A DNA stretch of 64,000 nucleotides from Amycolatopsis sp. A133. Its GTDB lineage: Bacteria; Actinomycetota; Actinomycetes; Mycobacteriales; Pseudonocardiaceae. A program made the position numbers and the translations under genes. Positions within the stretch are counted from its first letter, which is position 1. Each line of letters starts with the position of its first letter. The stretch spans positions 248,001 to 312,000 of the forward strand of contig NZ_JAVHJU010000007.1 in NCBI RefSeq assembly GCF_031082405.1, read 5' to 3'. The notes beneath the pieces were generated by a model. It had not been told where the DNA came from. It ran no database searches and saw only the letters and a program-made list of their open reading frames with translations. Positions 40,029-49,310 of this stretch are shown here, in pieces.

Positions 40029-41207
40029 ATGAGCTGGCAGGAAGAGCTTCGCCGTCTCGACGCGGAGCTTGCCGAAGGTCGCCTCGAGCCGGCTGACCAC
40101 CGCAAACAGCGGGATGAGCTGCTCGCGCAAGCCTCCGGTTCGACGGTGCCGTCACCGGTGCCGTCGCCGCTGCGCCGTCCGGGTGAAGCCTGGCGAAGCA
40201 CCAACCCGGCGTACCAGCCCGCCCCCGCCCAGCAGGCACAGCCGGTTCAGCAAGCACAGCCGGTTCCGGCCATGCAGCCGATGCTGCCGCCGCAGCGCAT
40301 CGAATCGCCCCGCCCCGCGGTCCCGCCGCCGCCGTGGCAGCGGACCGGGCTGCCGAAGTCGCTGTCCACGAGCCACGTGCCCGCCATCCCGGACCACATG
40401 ACGACCGCGCCGAGCCCGGCCGACATCACGCCGACCCGCTACCTGCGCGTCGACGGCCCGGCGGAGCAGGGACCGGGCAGCCGGTTCCCGCCGATCACGC
40501 CGCCCGGCGGCGAATCGCGTCCGCCGCAGCCCGCGGCCGAGCCGGAGGAGCCGCCCGGCAAGCACCGGTGGGCCACCGACGGCGGGCCGTCCGGGAAGAC
40601 CTGGCCGTTCATCGTGCTCGGCGTGCTCGTGGTGCTCGGGATGATCATCGGTGCGACGCTGTGGCTCGGCGGCGACAACGAACAGCCCAACGCCCTCTCG
40701 ACGTTCACGCCGGTCGTGACCCAGCCCCCGGCCGCCGCGGCCCAGCCGCAGCTGGAGGACCAGGTGCCGCCGCTGCCCGGACTGCAGCACGCGGAGAGCT
40801 CGGCGATGTCGCTGGCCCGCGGGCTGGACCTGAAGCTGTACCCGAGGGAGGCCGCCCAGGTCTTCTCGCAGCACGGCGTCACGCAGCTGGTGTACCGCGC
40901 CTCCTCGACCGGGGACACCGGGTTCCTCGGTTACGCCATCCCCGCCGAGGACGAGGAAGGCGCGAAGGCGATCGTCGACTACCTGCGCGAGGCCGCCAAC
41001 GCCGGCGGGTTCGCCCCGCTCCCGGCCGACCCGGCCACGGTCACCGGCCGCAACGGCGACCTGCGGATGGACGGCACCTGGTACACCTCGGGCAAGGTCG
41101 CGATCGTCCTCTGGGCGTCCCAGCCCTTCGCCAACGACAAGAACGCGCTCAAGACCAGCCTCGACAACGCCGTGGCGGTGTTCAAGAAAGCGCTGCCGCC
41201 CAGCTGA
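40029..41207 (+). CDS. SHOCT-like/Pro-rich single-pass membrane protein (paralogue A)
   Basis: A 392-residue protein. The N-terminus MSWQEELRRLDAELAEGRLE resembles a SHOCT-type short helical domain. It is followed by a Pro/Gln-rich cytoplasmic region (about 35-185), one membrane helix (about 191-215) and an outer domain (about 240-392: SMSLARGLDLKLYPREAAQV, DTGFLGYAIPAEDEEGAKAI) of unknown fold. The same architecture occurs in the gene at 47357; the two flank a surface-glycan block. It abuts the convergent glycosyltransferase gene with no gap. Confidence 0.75.
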   Translation: MSWQEELRRLDAELAEGRLEPADHRKQRDELLAQASGSTVPSPVPSPLRRPGEAWRSTNPAYQPAPAQQAQPVQQAQPVPAMQPMLPPQRIESPRPAVPPPPWQRTGLPKSLSTSHVPAIPDHMTTAPSPADITPTRYLRVDGPAEQGPGSRFPPITPPGGESRPPQPAAEPEEPPGKHRWATDGGPSGKTWPFIVLGVLVVLGMIIGATLWLGGDNEQPNALSTFTPVVTQPPAAAAQPQLEDQVPPLPGLQHAESSAMSLARGLDLKLYPREAAQVFSQHGVTQLVYRASSTGDTGFLGYAIPAEDEEGAKAIVDYLREAANAGGFAPLPADPATVTGRNGDLRMDGTWYTSGKVAIVLWASQPFANDKNALKTSLDNAVAVFKKALPPS

Positions 41208-44200
41208 TCAGCCGCGCCGGTCGAGCACCCCGGCCAGCGCGTCCCTGGCGACGTCCGCGCCGAAGAGGCGATCCACCAGGGTCTTGCCCTCTTCGGACAG
41301 CCGCTGCCACAGCTTGTCGTCTTCGAGCAAGGTGACGATCTCGTCGGCGAGTTCCTGGGCCGAGCCGCCGACGAGGACGTCCCGGCCGTGCGTCAGGTGC
41401 ATGCCTTCGACGGCCAGCGGCGTGGCGACGACCGGGACGCCGTAGCCGAGGCTCTCGCCCAGCTTCCCCTTCACGCCGGCCCCGAAGCGCAGCGGCGCGA
41501 CGACGACGCGGGCCTCGCGGTAAGCGCTGCCGAGGTCCGGCACCCAGCCGCGGACGACGACGCCGTCGCGCTCCAGGTCGAACATCTCCTGCGGCGGGTT
41601 GCTGCCGACGATCTGGGCGACGGCGTCCGGACGGCGGCGCCGCACCAGCGGCATGATCTCGGTCGCCAGCCAGCGCGCCGCGTCCCGGTTGGGCAGGTGG
41701 TCGAAGCTGCCGACGAACAGCACGCCCGACCGTCCGTCCGGGACCGCCACCGAGCCGTCGGCGTAGTGCACGTTGGACAGCACCTCGACCCGGGCCGACG
41801 GCACGAGCTCGCGCAGCAGCTCACGCTCCACATCGGACACGACGAAGGTGACGTCGGTGGCGCGGGTCAGGCCCAGTTCGGACTCCCGCAGCACCTCCGC
41901 GCGCCGCCGCAGCGTCAGCTCTTCGCGGGTGTTGCCGAGCTGCGCGGCCAGGTCGGCCTGGCGGTTGAGCCGGACGAAGTGCAGGTCGACCGTGTCGTAG
42001 GCGATGACGCAGTCCGGCGCGTGCTCGCGCACCTGCTCCAGCAGCTGCCAGGCGACGTGCGGCCGGGACAGCACGGCGAGGCTCAGGTCGGGGCCGGCGT
42101 CGCGCAGGAACTCCAGCTGTTCGCCGAGCCCGGTCACCACCGTGACGCCCGCGCGGTACAGCGCGTCGGCGTACGGCTCCGGCAGCGCGTTGTTGAGCGG
42201 CATGAACACGACCCGCTGCCCCAGCCCGACGAGCAGTTCGAGGATGCGGAACATCCGCACCGAGCCGGAGTCCTTGTCCGGCATCGGCACCTGGTGGTCG
42301 GCGACGAGCACGGTGCCGCCGCGGTGGCCGTCCTTCGTGCGCTGCCGCCCGGCCCAGACCGCGCGCGGGCTCGCCTCCGGGAAGTGGTCGCGCAGCTGGA
42401 CGCTCCACTTGTCGACGAAGACGCCGCGGTTGAGCTCCTGGTGCCGCTTCACGCCGGACGAGACGTCCGTGCCGTTGGTGATGCCTTCGTGGTGCACGAC
42501 GACCGACGCGGGCTGGACCACCGTCCGGTACCCGGCCGCCCGCACGGCGAACGCGAGGTCGGTGTCCTCGTAGTACGCGGGGGCGAAGCGCTTGTCGAAG
42601 CCGCCGATGCGCTCGAACAGCTCCCGCCGGACGAGCAACGCCGCGCCCGAGCAGTAGTCGACGTCGCGCAGCGCCTGGAACCACGGCGCGTCCGGCGACT
42701 GGAGCCTGCCGTAGTTCCAGCCGGTGCCGTCGGCCCAGATGATGCCGCCGCACTCCTGCAGGCGGCCGTCCGGGTAGACCAGCTTCGAGCCGACGAGCCC
42801 GACGTCGGGCCGCGTCTCGACGACGGCGACCAGCTCGTCCAGCCAGCCGGGCCGGACTTCGGTGTCGTTGTTGAGGAACATGACGAAGTCGCCGCGCGCG
42901 TGCTCGGCGCCGAGGTTGCAGGCGCCCACGAAACCCAGGTTCTTCGGCGCCCGGACCAGCCGGACCCCGGCGCAGCCGGCGACGCGGCCGGCGGAGTCGT
43001 CCGGCGAGGCGTCGTCGACGACGATCACCTCGAACGGCGTCGAGGGCAGGTGCCGCTGGATCGAGTCGAGGCAGCCGCGGGTGAACCGCCAGTTGCCGTA
43101 GACCGGGATGACGACGCTGACGATCGGCTGGTCGCTGGTGGTCACCGCGACCGGGCCGGGCTCCGCGACCGGGGCACCGGGCAGCACCCCGGCGGGACGG
43201 CCGAGCGCCGTCTCGTAGAAGTCGCGGCGGCGGGTGCCGCGGGGCGCGTACCGCTCGATCGTGCCGCGGTACTTCCCGATCGCCCGCTGGACGAGCGCGG
43301 ACGTCTCGGCGCGCAGCTTCTCGTTCTCGGCGGCGAGCCTGCCGATGGTTTCGCTGAGGCTGGTGTTGTTGCCGGCCAGCCACTCCAGCCGCTCGCGGTC
43401 GTAGCCCGCCTTGCGCTGCAACCGGTTGAGCTCGCCGGCCGCGCGCTGCCGGTCTTCGCGGGCGCGCTGGGCTTGGCGCAGGGCCTCGTCGCGTTCGGTC
43501 GCGGCGCGCTGCTCGGCCGCGGTGACCTGGGCGAGTTCGGAGGTGAGCCGGGCGACCGACGCCGTCGCCTCGGCACGCGCGGCTTCCGCGCGGTCCAGCC
43601 CGTCGCGGAGCCGTCCCGCTTCGGCGGCGGCGCGGGCGACGAGCGTCAGCTTCGGGTCGACCATGGCCGACGTCGAGGGGACGTCGATCGGCTCGGCCGA
43701 GGCGACGGAGACGAAGTACGTGTGCGGGGCGCCGGGCTCGACGACCCAGCCGTCGTCGTCGCCGGCCTGCAGGGTGAGCACCTCGGCGCCGGTGCCGGCG
43801 CCGTTGTCGTGGATCAGCGAGCCGACGGCGACGTTCTGGCGCAGCACGACGACGTGCTCGAAGCTGGCCGACAGCAGCGACCGGAACGCGGATTCGGTCA
43901 GCTCGTGCACGTGGTAGGGGTTTTTGTTGCCGTGGTCGTGCGTGTAGACCTCGACGTCCGGGGTGCTGCAGAGGAAGACCCCGCCCGGCGCGAGCCGGTT
44001 GCGGACGAGCTCCATGAGCCGGTCCTGCTCGTCGACGTGCTCGATCGCCTCGAAGCAGGTGATGACGTCGAAGACCTCGCCGTCGAGGGCCTGCGGGTCG
44101 GTGATCGAGCCGACCTCGAACCGCACGTGCGGGTAGCGGTTGCGGGCGTGCCCGACGGTCTGCGGGTCGATCTCGAGCCCGACGACCCCGGCGGCCGCGC

Positions 44201-44387
44201 GGGCGAGCAGCGCGGAGCCGTAACCCTCGCCGGCGGCCAGGTCGAGGACGCGCTTGCCCTCGGCGAACCGGGCTGCGAACGCGTAGCGGTGGTAGTGCTC
44301 GTAGATCACCTGGAGGTCGTCGGTCCACGGCACGCACCGCTCGCCGGTCCACTCGATCAGCCGCTCGCCACTCGTCCCCTTGGCCAT
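41208..44387 (-). CDS. Three-module methyltransferase/GT2/GT4 glycan protein
   Basis: Protein of 1059 residues. A SAM methyltransferase (about 1-235, motif I VLDLAAGEGYG at 47-57) is followed by a coiled coil (about 250-365), a GT2 glycosyltransferase (about 420-665: VSVVIPVYGNWRFTRGCLDS, VDDASPDDS, and NNDTEV near 502) and a GT4-like glycosyltransferase (about 690-1059: VLVADHQVPMPDKDSGS, GSFDHLPNRDAARWL, GAGVKGKLGESLGYGVPVV). Such proteins build and cap O-antigen-like or exopolysaccharide chains with the coiled coil as a length ruler. ATG at 44387; no strong ribosome-binding site. It faces paralogue A and follows a second methyltransferase. Confidence 0.88.
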   Translation of the reverse strand: MAKGTSGERLIEWTGERCVPWTDDLQVIYEHYHRYAFAARFAEGKRVLDLAAGEGYGSALLARAAAGVVGLEIDPQTVGHARNRYPHVRFEVGSITDPQALDGEVFDVITCFEAIEHVDEQDRLMELVRNRLAPGGVFLCSTPDVEVYTHDHGNKNPYHVHELTESAFRSLLSASFEHVVVLRQNVAVGSLIHDNGAGTGAEVLTLQAGDDDGWVVEPGAPHTYFVSVASAEPIDVPSTSAMVDPKLTLVARAAAEAGRLRDGLDRAEAARAEATASVARLTSELAQVTAAEQRAATERDEALRQAQRAREDRQRAAGELNRLQRKAGYDRERLEWLAGNNTSLSETIGRLAAENEKLRAETSALVQRAIGKYRGTIERYAPRGTRRRDFYETALGRPAGVLPGAPVAEPGPVAVTTSDQPIVSVVIPVYGNWRFTRGCLDSIQRHLPSTPFEVIVVDDASPDDSAGRVAGCAGVRLVRAPKNLGFVGACNLGAEHARGDFVMFLNNDTEVRPGWLDELVAVVETRPDVGLVGSKLVYPDGRLQECGGIIWADGTGWNYGRLQSPDAPWFQALRDVDYCSGAALLVRRELFERIGGFDKRFAPAYYEDTDLAFAVRAAGYRTVVQPASVVVHHEGITNGTDVSSGVKRHQELNRGVFVDKWSVQLRDHFPEASPRAVWAGRQRTKDGHRGGTVLVADHQVPMPDKDSGSVRMFRILELLVGLGQRVVFMPLNNALPEPYADALYRAGVTVVTGLGEQLEFLRDAGPDLSLAVLSRPHVAWQLLEQVREHAPDCVIAYDTVDLHFVRLNRQADLAAQLGNTREELTLRRRAEVLRESELGLTRATDVTFVVSDVERELLRELVPSARVEVLSNVHYADGSVAVPDGRSGVLFVGSFDHLPNRDAARWLATEIMPLVRRRRPDAVAQIVGSNPPQEMFDLERDGVVVRGWVPDLGSAYREARVVVAPLRFGAGVKGKLGESLGYGVPVVATPLAVEGMHLTHGRDVLVGGSAQELADEIVTLLEDDKLWQRLSEEGKTLVDRLFGADVARDALAGVLDRRG

Positions 44388-44415
44388 GCCGGGCAGATTA
44401 GCCGTCCGGCCGAGC

Positions 44416-45819
44416 TCACCCTTCCAGCAGCCCCAGGCCGACCAGGACGTACGCCAGCGTGCGCCGGTCGCCACCGGCCGTCACCGACCAGTCCGCGTCG
44501 AAGGAGAGCCGCACCTGCCGGTGCGCGTCGAGCCGGACCGGCAGCACCTGCTCCGTCAGTCCCGGCCCGACATCGGCCTTCGCGACCGGGACGCCGTCGA
44601 CGGACACGGTGACGCTGCCGTGCTCGCCGGCGTCGTCCGGCAGGTAGGTCCGGAATTCGACGGCGTCGACCCGGGCGGTGGTCAGCACCGGGAACTCGAC
44701 CGACGGCGCCGCCCAGTCGTCGTGGGCGATGCCGTTCATCCGGCCGGTCACGATGCCCGCGCCGCGCACCAGCCGTTCGCCGGCGCCGCCGGGCCGGAAC
44801 GAGACGCGCCCGGCCGGGTCGACGACCCGGGTGTCCCGCACCGACCGCTCGGGCGTCCGGTTGCCGTGGACGCGCAGCGGCTGCGGGGCCGGGTGGAACA
44901 GCGCGGTCAGCCGCGTCCCGGTGACGAGCCCGAGGTCGAGCAGGCTGTCGTCGAGGACGCCGATTTTGTCGATCAGGGCGACGTGCGCGGCGTTGTCCAT
45001 GTCGAAGTTGTGGCCGTAGATGCGGTCGACGAACGGGTCGATCACGTTGCCGTAGGGCAGGAACAGGCTCGGGTGGAGGAAGTCGAGCAGCACCGGCAGG
45101 ACGTCCTGGGCCCGGATGCCCTCGAAGCCGTCCGCCGCGCAGTCGACGTCGACGAACTGCTCGTCGAGCTGCCCGGTCAGCGCGTTGCGGCGCAGTTCCG
45201 GCGGCAGCGTCGCCCAGATCCGGTCGACGACCTCGTGGGCCTCGGGCCACCGGCGGTGCCCGTTGCGGCCGATCATGTCGTGCACCACCAGGACGCCGCC
45301 GTCCGTGAGGCTGCCGGTGATCTGGCCGTAGAGGTGTTCGAGGTCGAGCACGTGGTGCAGCGCCTGGAACCCGACCACGACGTCGTGTTCGGCGTCGGCG
45401 CGCCAGGTGTTGAAGTCCGCGGTGATCAGCTCGACGCGGTCGGCCACGCCCTGTTCGCGGGCCGAGGCCTCGGCCCGCGCCTGCATCTCGGGGTTCAGTT
45501 CGAGCAGCCGCAGCCGCACGTTGTCCAGCCCCTGGGCGGCCAGGCCGCGCAGCCAGCCGAGCTCCTGGTCGCCGTTGCCGCTGCCCAGCGACAGCACCAC
45601 CGCGTCCCGCGAAAGCCCCCGCGCGCGTTCGGCGATCTGCCCGACGATCAGCTCGTCGAGGCCGGGGACGCCGAGCGCCTCCAGCTTCGGGCGCACGTGC
45701 CGGTTGGACCACCGGTGCGCCGACGGCGGCAGGTTGCCGTGGATCTCCTCCTGGCCGGCGAAGGTCTCGCGCTCCCTGGCCAGCCGCTGGTCGTAGCCCG
45801 GCCCTCGGCCACCGCTCAT
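44416..45819 (-). CDS. SAM-dependent methyltransferase of the glycan block
   Basis: A 467-residue protein with a class I methyltransferase domain (about 70-235; motif I VVLSLGSGNGDQELGWL near 74-90, then ALHHVLDLEHLYGQIT) and a long C-terminal half (about 240-467) rich in beta strands (VEFPVLTTARVDAVEFRTYL, GSVTVSVDGVPVAKADVG) that may bind carbohydrate. GGAGGGG lies before the ATG. It ends 28 bp upstream of the three-module protein, so both are probably one operon modifying the same polymer. Confidence 0.82.
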   Translation of the reverse strand: MSGGRGPGYDQRLARERETFAGQEEIHGNLPPSAHRWSNRHVRPKLEALGVPGLDELIVGQIAERARGLSRDAVVLSLGSGNGDQELGWLRGLAAQGLDNVRLRLLELNPEMQARAEASAREQGVADRVELITADFNTWRADAEHDVVVGFQALHHVLDLEHLYGQITGSLTDGGVLVVHDMIGRNGHRRWPEAHEVVDRIWATLPPELRRNALTGQLDEQFVDVDCAADGFEGIRAQDVLPVLLDFLHPSLFLPYGNVIDPFVDRIYGHNFDMDNAAHVALIDKIGVLDDSLLDLGLVTGTRLTALFHPAPQPLRVHGNRTPERSVRDTRVVDPAGRVSFRPGGAGERLVRGAGIVTGRMNGIAHDDWAAPSVEFPVLTTARVDAVEFRTYLPDDAGEHGSVTVSVDGVPVAKADVGPGLTEQVLPVRLDAHRQVRLSFDADWSVTAGGDRRTLAYVLVGLGLLEG

Positions 45820-45883
45820 CGCTCGTCCCCTCCGAGATCACCGATCCGGGCCACCCGGCACGGCCCGGCGCTAGGATACGGCT

Positions 45884-47200
45884 GTGTCGTCCCGTCCTCC
45901 GTCGCAGTTGCCCGCCGACCTGGGCCTGCCGAGGACCCCGGAGTCGTTCCTGCCGAAGGAGCACAGCCTTTACCGGCCCCGGCACAGCAAGCGCCAGCGC
46001 ACGGCACTGGCCTGCGCGGCCGTCTTCTTCGTCACCCCGCTGCTGCTTTCCGCGGTCGGCGTGCGCGCCACCGCCTTCGAAAACCGGCCGCTGCGCGAGT
46101 TTCCGAGCCTCTCCGACGGCTGGGGCTTCTTCACCGGCATGGCCGGCTGGGCGACCGACCACCTGCCGCTGCGCCAGGCCGGGGTCCAGGCCGCCGACGC
46201 CGTCAGCACCGGTGTCTTCGGCGACCCGCCCGGCTCCGGGCAGGGCACCAGCCACGACGGCGGCACCGTCGGCGTCGACCAGGGGAAGCCGAACGACGGC
46301 GACGTCCCGGGGTACGTCTACCCCACCGTGCTGCCGGGCAAGGACGGCTGGCTCTACCTCGGCGAGGACGTCAACGCCCGGTGCCGTCCGGTGATGGACA
46401 CCGACCACGTCGTCGCGGCGCTGCGGAAGCTGCGCGCGGCGGTGGAACGCTCCGGGCGGAAGTTCGAGCTGGTCATCGCGCCGGACAAGTACAGCGAAGA
46501 ACCGGCCCACCTGCCCGACACCTACGTCGGCAAGCCGTGCGCGCAGGCGCGGACGGCCGAGTTCTGGAACCGCGTGCCGCGCGAGACCGGCGCGATCGAC
46601 CTGCGGCCCGCGCTCGCCGACGCCGAAAAGCGGGTCGGCCACTCGCTGTACGACCGCAACGACACGCACTGGTCGTTCGACGGCGGCCTGGTCATGACGT
46701 ACGCGCTGGGTGCGGCGATCACGCCCGGCAGCACCACCGGCTGGCAGGCGGCGCCGAACGGCGTCCGGCCGTGGCCCGCGGACCTGGCCAGGGTGCTGGG
46801 CCACAGCGAGCAGCGGCAGCTGACGACGTACAGCCTGTCCACCGACGGCAGCGCCGACCGCACCCGCTACATCGCCAGCGACTTCAAGAGCCCGCTGCAG
46901 CTGAGCCAGCCCGACGGCGCCAAGCCCGCCGGTTCGATCGCCCCGAACATGGCGGTCGTCGCCGACTCGTTCACCCAGTTCGCCAGCCCGTTCCTGGCCG
47001 CGGCCTGCCAGGACGTCACCATCGTGCACGCCGAGACGGTCGCGCAGAGCACCGCGCAGGAACTGACCGGCCTGTTCGCCGACCGCGACATCGTGACCTT
47101 CGAGCTGGTCGAGCGCAGCGTCATCGGCGGGTCGTCCGCGCTGCTGCGCGACCAGACCATCGACCTGCTGGGCCGGGTGCTGGCCGCGCACCCCCGCTGA
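45884..47200 (+). CDS. AlgJ/AlgX-like O-acetyltransferase (SGNH type)
   Basis: A 438-residue protein anchored by one N-terminal helix (about 40-62). It carries the DxHW-type motif in RNDTHWSFDGG near 258-268 and a serine nucleophile in VVADSFTQF near 364-372, as in alginate O-acetyltransferase AlgX and AlgJ. It probably acetylates a cell-wall or secreted glycan outside the membrane. No MBOAT acyl-transfer partner is in the window. GTG start, divergent from the methyltransferase with a 64-bp gap. Confidence 0.83.
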   Translation: MSSRPPSQLPADLGLPRTPESFLPKEHSLYRPRHSKRQRTALACAAVFFVTPLLLSAVGVRATAFENRPLREFPSLSDGWGFFTGMAGWATDHLPLRQAGVQAADAVSTGVFGDPPGSGQGTSHDGGTVGVDQGKPNDGDVPGYVYPTVLPGKDGWLYLGEDVNARCRPVMDTDHVVAALRKLRAAVERSGRKFELVIAPDKYSEEPAHLPDTYVGKPCAQARTAEFWNRVPRETGAIDLRPALADAEKRVGHSLYDRNDTHWSFDGGLVMTYALGAAITPGSTTGWQAAPNGVRPWPADLARVLGHSEQRQLTTYSLSTDGSADRTRYIASDFKSPLQLSQPDGAKPAGSIAPNMAVVADSFTQFASPFLAAACQDVTIVHAETVAQSTAQELTGLFADRDIVTFELVERSVIGGSSALLRDQTIDLLGRVLAAHPR

Positions 47201-47356
47201 CCCGCGGGGAGCATCCACCACGCCGAGGTAACGACGGGGTGGTGGGCGACGAACAGGTCAGCACACCCGTGCACAATGACTCCGTGCAGCCACGCTCCGC
47301 GTGCGCAGCACCCAGACGTTCGCATTCGCAGGCGATATACCCAAGGGGGTACCGGG

Positions 47357-48595
47357 GTGACCTGGCAGGAAGAGCTGCGCAGGCTTGACGAGGAGCTCGC
47401 GGCGGGAAACCTGACGGCCGACGAATACCGGGCGCGACGTGATCGGGTGCTGTCCATGGCCGTCTCGACCGGTGACCAGGCCCAGGCCCAGGCGCCGGCC
47501 CAGCCCGCTCCGCAGCAGGCCCCGAGCACCGCCGCCGACACGCAGATCATCGCGCCGGTCTCCCCGCCGGGGCCGCCGGACCAGCAGGCGAGCTCGGCCG
47601 AGGCGACCCAGGTCGTCTCCGCGGCCGACGCCGGGGGCGGCGAGCGGACCCAGGCCGTCCCGCCGTGGCAGCAGCAACAGCAGCAGCACCCGAACTCGCC
47701 GTCGGGCGGGTTCCCGCAGCCGATGCAGCAGCCGCCGTACGCCCAGCACTCCCCGGCCGGCGGGTTCGCCCAGCCGATGCCGCAGCAGAACCCGTGGGGC
47801 GCGCAGCCGCAGGACGCCAGCCCGCCGTGGGGTGGGTCGGAGTTCCCGCCGCTGGCGCCGTCGAACAACGCGGACTGGATCAGCCAGGGCCCGGAGAGCT
47901 TCCAGACCCAGCCGTCGTCGGGCAAGGGCAAGAAGATCGCCTTCGCCGTGGTCGCGGTGCTCGTGGTGGCCGGCCTCGGCTTCGGCGTCTGGGCCCTGTT
48001 CATCAAGGACGGCGGCGGGGCGACCCCGCCGGTGGCGCAGAGCTCCAGCCCGCAGCCGCCGCCCGCGCCGACCGTCAAGCCGCTCCCGGAGCCGCCCGCG
48101 GCCAAGCCCGAGCCGGGCGACAACTCGTCGGCGCTGGTCACCCCGGCCGGCACGACCCGCGCCGGCGGTGGCGAGTTCGACCTGGACAAGCTGCAGTCGG
48201 CCAAGTACCTGCCGACCACGGTCATCGAGAAGCTCAAGCAGGGCGGCATGACCGAGGGCCTGCTCAAGACGACCAAGGACGGCGAGGTCACGCTGGGTCT
48301 GTTCGCGCTGGAGCTGCCGAACGCGCAGGCCGCCGCGGCGGTGGCCGCCGAGTACGGCAACGCCGAGCAGGAAGGCGGCCTGACCGTCAACCGCAACCTG
48401 TCCCTCCACGGGGTGCAGGTGTTCTCGGCGGCGGACAGCAGCCAGCAGGTCTACCGCGCGGTCTACGTGCTGTACAGCCGGGTCATCGTCATCGACTCGT
48501 TCGGTCCGACCAAGGACGCGACGCTCAGCTCGTTCAAGACGCTGCTGACCGCCCAGGTCCAGAAGGCCCCGCCGACGGAGCGCACCAACAACTGA
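47357..48595 (+). CDS. SHOCT-like/Gln-Pro-rich single-pass membrane protein (paralogue B)
   Basis: A 412-residue protein with the same order as the gene at 40029: N-terminal VTWQEELRRLDEELAAGNLT, then a Gln/Pro-rich region (about 35-190), one membrane helix (about 194-216), a Pro-rich stretch and an outer domain (about 265-412: DKLQSAKYLPTTVIEKLKQG, YRAVYVLYSRVIVIDSFG). It has GGGGG before the GTG start. The shared N-terminus and TM position show duplication; the outer domains have diverged, so different ligands are likely. Confidence 0.78.
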   Translation: MTWQEELRRLDEELAAGNLTADEYRARRDRVLSMAVSTGDQAQAQAPAQPAPQQAPSTAADTQIIAPVSPPGPPDQQASSAEATQVVSAADAGGGERTQAVPPWQQQQQQHPNSPSGGFPQPMQQPPYAQHSPAGGFAQPMPQQNPWGAQPQDASPPWGGSEFPPLAPSNNADWISQGPESFQTQPSSGKGKKIAFAVVAVLVVAGLGFGVWALFIKDGGGATPPVAQSSSPQPPPAPTVKPLPEPPAAKPEPGDNSSALVTPAGTTRAGGGEFDLDKLQSAKYLPTTVIEKLKQGGMTEGLLKTTKDGEVTLGLFALELPNAQAAAAVAAEYGNAEQEGGLTVNRNLSLHGVQVFSAADSSQQVYRAVYVLYSRVIVIDSFGPTKDATLSSFKTLLTAQVQKAPPTERTNN

Positions 48596-48641
48596 CCCTG
48601 AAGGGTGACGTTCGCCGGGTCGGTGAACGTCATCCCCCGGG

Positions 48642-49310
48642 TCAGGCGGGGCGACGCGGTGTGACGAGCCCGGACTCGTAGGCCAGCACCACCAGCTGGG
48701 CGCGGTCGCGGGCGCCGATCTTCGTCATGATGCGGCTGACGTGGGTGCGCGCCGTCGCCGTCGAGATCACCAGGTGGGCGGCGATTTCGTCGTTCGACAT
48801 GCCGCCCGCGACCAGGCCGAGCACCTCGCGCTCGCGGTCGGTGATCTCGCGGACGGCGCTGGTGTTGATGCGCCGGTTCTCCGGCCGCCCGACAAACTCC
48901 TGGATCAGCCGGCGCGTCACCGTCGGCGCCAGCAGCGCCTCGCCGCTCACCACGACCCGCAGCGCGCGCAGCAGCTCGACCGGCTCGGTGTCCTTCAGCA
49001 GGAACCCGCTGGCACCCGCGCGCAGGGCTTCGTAGACGTACTCGTCGACGTCGAACGTGGTCAGGACCAGCACTTTCGTTCCGGCGAGATCGGGGTTCGC
49101 GGTGATCCGGCGGGTCGCTTCGAGGCCGTCGACACCGGGCATCCGGATGTCCATCACCACGATGTCGGGCCGGTGCTCGATCGCTCCGGCGACCGCTTGC
49201 TCGCCGTCACCCGCCTCGCCGACGACGTCGAAGCCGTCCTCGGTCTCCAGCAGCACACGGAACCCGGCGCGGACCAGGACCTGGTCGTCGGCCAGCAGAA
49301 CGCGGATCAT
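48642..49310 (-). CDS. NarL/LuxR-type response regulator
   Basis: Response regulator of 222 residues. The receiver domain starts MIRVLLADDQVLVRAGFRVL with the phosphoacceptor in DIVVMDIRMPGVDG near 54, and the LuxR helix-turn-helix is TDREREVLGLVAGGMSNDEI near 160-179. It overlaps the kinase stop as ATGA, so the pair is translationally coupled. Targets unknown. Confidence 0.93.
   Translation of the reverse strand: MIRVLLADDQVLVRAGFRVLLETEDGFDVVGEAGDGEQAVAGAIEHRPDIVVMDIRMPGVDGLEATRRITANPDLAGTKVLVLTTFDVDEYVYEALRAGASGFLLKDTEPVELLRALRVVVSGEALLAPTVTRRLIQEFVGRPENRRINTSAVREITDREREVLGLVAGGMSNDEIAAHLVISTATARTHVSRIMTKIGARDRAQLVVLAYESGLVTPRRPA

Noticed and set aside
41388..44612. Open frame of about 1074 codons on the + strand
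   Set aside because: It lies opposite the three-module glycan gene and has Arg/Gly/Asp-rich, low-complexity sequence without domains. It is an antisense shadow of GC-rich codon use.
44357..47388. Two frames of about 950-1000 codons on opposite strands
   Set aside because: Both run antisense or out of frame through the methyltransferase and acetyltransferase genes, whose motifs and third-position GC identify the real frames.
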